7,697 bases of DNA from DASPKT01 sp035627915. Lineage in GTDB: Bacteria; Pseudomonadota; Alphaproteobacteria; Azospirillales; Azospirillaceae. Positions 5,448-7,697 of the stretch are shown here, piece by piece. A model generated the notes under the pieces. The model was given only the letters and a program-made list of their open reading frames with translations. It made no database searches and was not told where the DNA came from. Positions within the stretch are counted from its first letter, which is position 1, and each line of letters starts with the position of its first letter. The stretch is from contig DASPKT010000276.1 of assembly GCA_035627915.1 (NCBI GenBank), positions 1 through 7,697 of the forward strand, read 5' to 3'. The position numbers and the translations under genes were made by a program.

Positions 5448-7487
5448 CTACTCCTGGTACAGGTACGTGCAGCCCGCGTCGCCGGGCGCGCGCGCCATGA
5501 TGCGGTCCCACAGGCCGGCCGAGGCGGCGAGCGTCGGCTCCACCTCCTCCGCCAGCATGAAGCCTTGGGCGACGCTGCGCTCCGCCGCGGCGCGCAGCAG
5601 GCCGAGATAGCGCTCCTTGGTGCCGTAGCGCGCCTCCAGCGACGGGCGCGGGTCGCCGGCGGCGGCGCGCTCCGCCTCGGTGCGGGCGAAGGGGACGAAG
5701 CTGCCGTCCCAGCGGGCGGTGGCGCCGGGGAAGCCGGCCGCCTCCGCCCTGGTGTTCCAGCCGGTGCGGGTGCCGAGCGGCACCGCCACGTCGGGCAGCA
5801 CGATCCCGCCGGCCAAATCCTGCCCGTCCGCGTCCGGGCGCGGCACCAGCGTGTTGAAGGGCATCCAGGGCCGCGGCGGCACCACGTCCACGATCCCCTC
5901 CTTCCAGCGGGCCCCGAGGTCGAGGCGCGGCGGCTCCAGGTAGCCGTCGGGCAGGCGCAGGCCCGGCACCGCCGGGAAGGCGGCGCGGTAGCCCTCCATG
6001 TCGACCAGCGTGCCGGCGGCGACGGTGGGGTGCGCGCTGTCGGGAGGCGCCTTTCCGTCGCGCACCCAGCGGTCCAGCGCCGGCAGCAGCGCCCGCATCG
6101 CCGCCTGGTGGTTCAGCGTGTTGACGCAGTTGGCATAGATCCCCCGCTCGCGCGAGCGGCCGACATAGTGCTGGGCGGAGGCCAGGTGGTAGACCCGCAC
6201 GTTCGGGTCCTGCGGCAGGTCGGCGCGTCCGTCCGGCGTGGTGTGCAGCAGCGAGGCGGAGCGGTTCCAGTATTCGGCCGAGCTGTTGGTGTAGAACAGC
6301 TTCGGCACCGCCCCCAGCTCCCGCGCCCGGTCCAGCACGCTCGCCTTCCAGGCCGGCGCCTTCGGCTCCGCCGTGACGGTGGAGGCGAAGGGGAAGAAGT
6401 CGGTGGGGTAGCCGTGCTCCTCCAGCATGCTGAAGTGCCGGGTGGGCAGGGCGAAGCGGTGGTTGAAGCTGCCCTTGCCGCCGCCGGCGACGTGGACGAC
6501 GGCGCCGTCCATGACCGGCCTGCCGTCCTCGCCGACGTGGAAGCCCTCCCACACCATGTGCTGGATGAGCCGGCCGGACTGGGAGATGCCGTACATCAAC
6601 ACGGCCTCGGGCGCCGGCGCCCCCTCGAAGGGCTGGGACCGCAGGTATGACAGCAGGTCGCGGATGCCCGCCATGCCCGCCCCCACCACCTTGGGGTCGC
6701 GGGCGGTGTAGGTCAGCTCGTAGAGCCAGCCCGGCCGGAAGCCGCCCTCCAGCCGCACCTCCGTCGGGGGCTGCCCGTCGGTGCGCTCCACCAGGGACCA
6801 TTGTCCGGGCGCCACCGCCAGCCGCTCGTCCAGCTGGGCCCGGCGCATGGTCAGCACCGGCTCGGCCCGCTCCGCCTGCGGGTAGGCGATGGAGCTGCGG
6901 CCGACGAAGCTGGCGGTGGCGGCGGGCGCGTCCACGATGAACTCGTAGGCGACCCGGCCGGTGATGGGCCGGCCGCCGTCCGTCGCCACCGGCGGGTCGA
7001 GGATCAGCAGGTTCGGCCCCGGCGCGACGTCCCACACCCAGGCCGACCACAGCAGCGTGTAGCCCTGGCGGAACAGGTAGCCGTTGCCGGCATGCGCCGC
7101 CGTGGTCGGGTCGTTGCCGTGCCGGGCCTCGTTCAGCTGGCCCAGCATGGCGAGGTTGCCGCGGTTGTTGACGTCGTAGACCAGCGTGCCCCGCCCCTTC
7201 GCCGGGTCGGCCGGGCGCAGCATCAGGAAGGGGGCCCTGAAGGTCACCAGCCCGCGGGCGTCGCGCGGCGCCAGGCCGAGGTCGACGATGCGGGCGTTGG
7301 CGGGGTCGGCCGGGTCGAGCGCGATGTGGGCGACGCCGCGGATCTTCTCGTAGGCGCCGGCGTCCCCGAACGCCGTGCCCTCGGCGAAGGGCACCCGCTC
7401 GGTCACCTCCAGCCGCTCCACCCGCGCCTCGGCGGTGGCGGCGGTCAGGGCCAGGATCAGGGACAGCAGGGCAGCGGGACGGCGCAT
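5448..7487 (-). CDS. Secreted alpha/beta hydrolase domain protein (Abhydrolase_10-like)
   Basis: This 679-residue protein has a Sec signal peptide (MRRP, hydrophobic 5-18, cleavage after Ala-Glu-Ala at 21), so the enzyme should be periplasmic or exported. It matches in layout the large alpha/beta hydrolase family I know as Abhydrolase_10 (PF20091): FGDAGAYEKIRGVAHIALDP (40-59), LVYDVNNRGN (102-111), the nucleophile region YGISQSGR (299-306), LFYTNSSAEYWNRSASLLHT (397-416) and VYHLASAQHY (432-441). Ser302 (G-x-S-x-S) is the likely nucleophile, with Ser304 possible, His440 the likely catalytic base and Glu405 a candidate acid. The substrate is unknown; an ester or lactone is plausible from the fold. 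The length fits the family and the protein looks intact. The ATG at 7487 has gaagg (7496-7500 on the complement) eight bases upstream. It converges with the small secreted-protein gene. No clear promoter is visible in the 92 bp up to the transposase gene. Confidence 0.88.
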   Translation of the reverse strand: MRRPAALLSLILALTAATAEARVERLEVTERVPFAEGTAFGDAGAYEKIRGVAHIALDPADPANARIVDLGLAPRDARGLVTFRAPFLMLRPADPAKGRGTLVYDVNNRGNLAMLGQLNEARHGNDPTTAAHAGNGYLFRQGYTLLWSAWVWDVAPGPNLLILDPPVATDGGRPITGRVAYEFIVDAPAATASFVGRSSIAYPQAERAEPVLTMRRAQLDERLAVAPGQWSLVERTDGQPPTEVRLEGGFRPGWLYELTYTARDPKVVGAGMAGIRDLLSYLRSQPFEGAPAPEAVLMYGISQSGRLIQHMVWEGFHVGEDGRPVMDGAVVHVAGGGKGSFNHRFALPTRHFSMLEEHGYPTDFFPFASTVTAEPKAPAWKASVLDRARELGAVPKLFYTNSSAEYWNRSASLLHTTPDGRADLPQDPNVRVYHLASAQHYVGRSRERGIYANCVNTLNHQAAMRALLPALDRWVRDGKAPPDSAHPTVAAGTLVDMEGYRAAFPAVPGLRLPDGYLEPPRLDLGARWKEGIVDVVPPRPWMPFNTLVPRPDADGQDLAGGIVLPDVAVPLGTRTGWNTRAEAAGFPGATARWDGSFVPFARTEAERAAAGDPRPSLEARYGTKERYLGLLRAAAERSVAQGFMLAEEVEPTLAASAGLWDRIMARAPGDAGCTYLYQE

Positions 7488-7552
7488 GGGCTGGACCTTC
7501 AGGGTTGAGGTGGCGGGTTCGGTCGTGAGGTACGGCTGGGAGGGGGTGCGTG

Positions 7553-7567
7553 CTTCGACAGGCTCAG
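7553..7567. repeat. Degenerate copy of the left-end extragenic repeat
   Basis: The sequence cttcgacaggctcag differs by one base from the 15-bp core at 5-19 and 27-41 and has the same orientation. It lies in the gap between the hydrolase start and the transposase end, 12 bases from the transposase stop codon. There is no inverted partner in the visible gap. Confidence 0.65.
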
Positions 7568-7697
7568 CAACCGTCTTGATTAAGGGTGTGATTGTCTGGC
7601 GGGTTCGGCGTCGCGGATGATGGCGTTGAGGATGAGGACGAGCTTGTGCATGACGGCGACGAGGGCGACCTTGGCCGGCTTGCCGGCGGCGCGCAGG
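7568..7697 (-). mobile_element. One end of an IS110-family insertion sequence, rest outside the window
   Basis: The visible part is the transposase 3' end plus at most a short terminal flank. The outer boundary cannot be fixed from one end, since most IS110-group elements lack terminal inverted repeats. It is placed here next to the extragenic repeat at 7553-7567, which is an inference. If the repeat belongs to the target or the element, the boundary shifts by some bases. Confidence 0.55.
7580..7697 (-). CDS. IS110-family transposase, C-terminal end (partial)
   Basis: The complement reads in one open frame from the window edge to a TAA at 7580-7582, giving the last 38 residues. They start LRAAGKPAKVALVAVMHKLV, continue LILNAIIRDAEP and end in SHP. 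The pattern L-R-A-A-G-K-P-x-K-x-A-L-x-A-x-M-x-K-L-x-x-x-L-N-A-x-x-R-D is the characteristic C-terminal helix of DEDD (IS110/IS1111) transposases, close to the end of the Transposase_20 domain. The RuvC-like domain and the catalytic serine would lie beyond the window, so whether the gene is intact cannot be judged. IS110 enzymes act with a bridge RNA encoded in the element's non-coding end, not visible here. The usual Trp after R-D is absent, which suggests a divergent or altered tail. Confidence 0.8.
   Translation of the reverse strand, partial: LRAAGKPAKVALVAVMHKLVLILNAIIRDAEPARQSHP

Noticed and set aside
4961..5500. ATG at 4961 beginning MRTREIADLLD, just after the aggga ribosome site
   Set aside because: Only the base spacing is attractive. 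This frame soon becomes Arg/Pro-rich, while the frame from GTG 4971 gives a textbook signal peptide and a balanced domain.
5565..6650. 361-codon open frame on the + strand opposite the hydrolase
   Set aside because: Ala/Gly/Arg/Val-rich shadow of the hydrolase with no signal or recognisable fold.
5407..7050. 547-codon open frame on the - strand in another frame of the hydrolase region
   Set aside because: It overlaps the hydrolase on the same strand in a shifted frame and has runs of Arg, Gly and Ala with no domain, while the hydrolase frame has a signal peptide and catalytic motifs.

Overview
The window is high-GC chromosomal DNA, probably from an alphaproteobacterium of the Rhodospirillales type (Azospirillum- or Roseomonas-like). 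That placement is an inference from very strong G/C preference at third codon positions, the thiO-thiS-thiG-thiE arrangement behind a TPP riboswitch, and the protein families present. No rRNA or tRNA marker is available to confirm it.

Left end (1-377): an intergenic stretch with two tandem copies and one inverted copy of a dispersed-type repeat (core cttcgacaagctcagg), followed by a clear TPP riboswitch whose closing helix P1 overlaps the Shine-Dalgarno sequence of the first gene.

Thiamine operon (378-3109, + strand): thiO (glycine oxidase), thiS (sulfur carrier), thiG (thiazole synthase) and a thiE-like gene. The junctions overlap by 4, 8 and 4 bases, and two starts are GTG, so translation is probably coupled. 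ThiO oxidises glycine to the dehydroglycine that ThiG condenses with 1-deoxyxylulose 5-phosphate and the sulfur of ThiS thiocarboxylate. The ThiE-like protein would either join the thiazole to the pyrimidine or tautomerise the thiazole as TenI does; its active-site residues are unusual. thiC, thiD and thiF (or another ThiS activator) are not in the window.

Middle (3153-4785): a divergent SAM-dependent methyltransferase (+ strand), whose 3' end overlaps by 17 bp the convergent murI gene for glutamate racemase (- strand).

Right half (4971-7487): a small secreted protein of unknown function with two cysteines (+ strand) faces a large secreted alpha/beta hydrolase of the Abhydrolase_10 type (- strand). 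A GC-rich hairpin lies between their stop codons. Beyond the hydrolase, a degenerate copy of the same repeat sits a few bases from the end of an IS110-family transposase gene (- strand) that runs off the window.

Most of the content is housekeeping. The points most worth a second look are the atypical ThiE, the position of the IS110 end beside the repeat, the motif-poor methyltransferase and the unnamed secreted protein.
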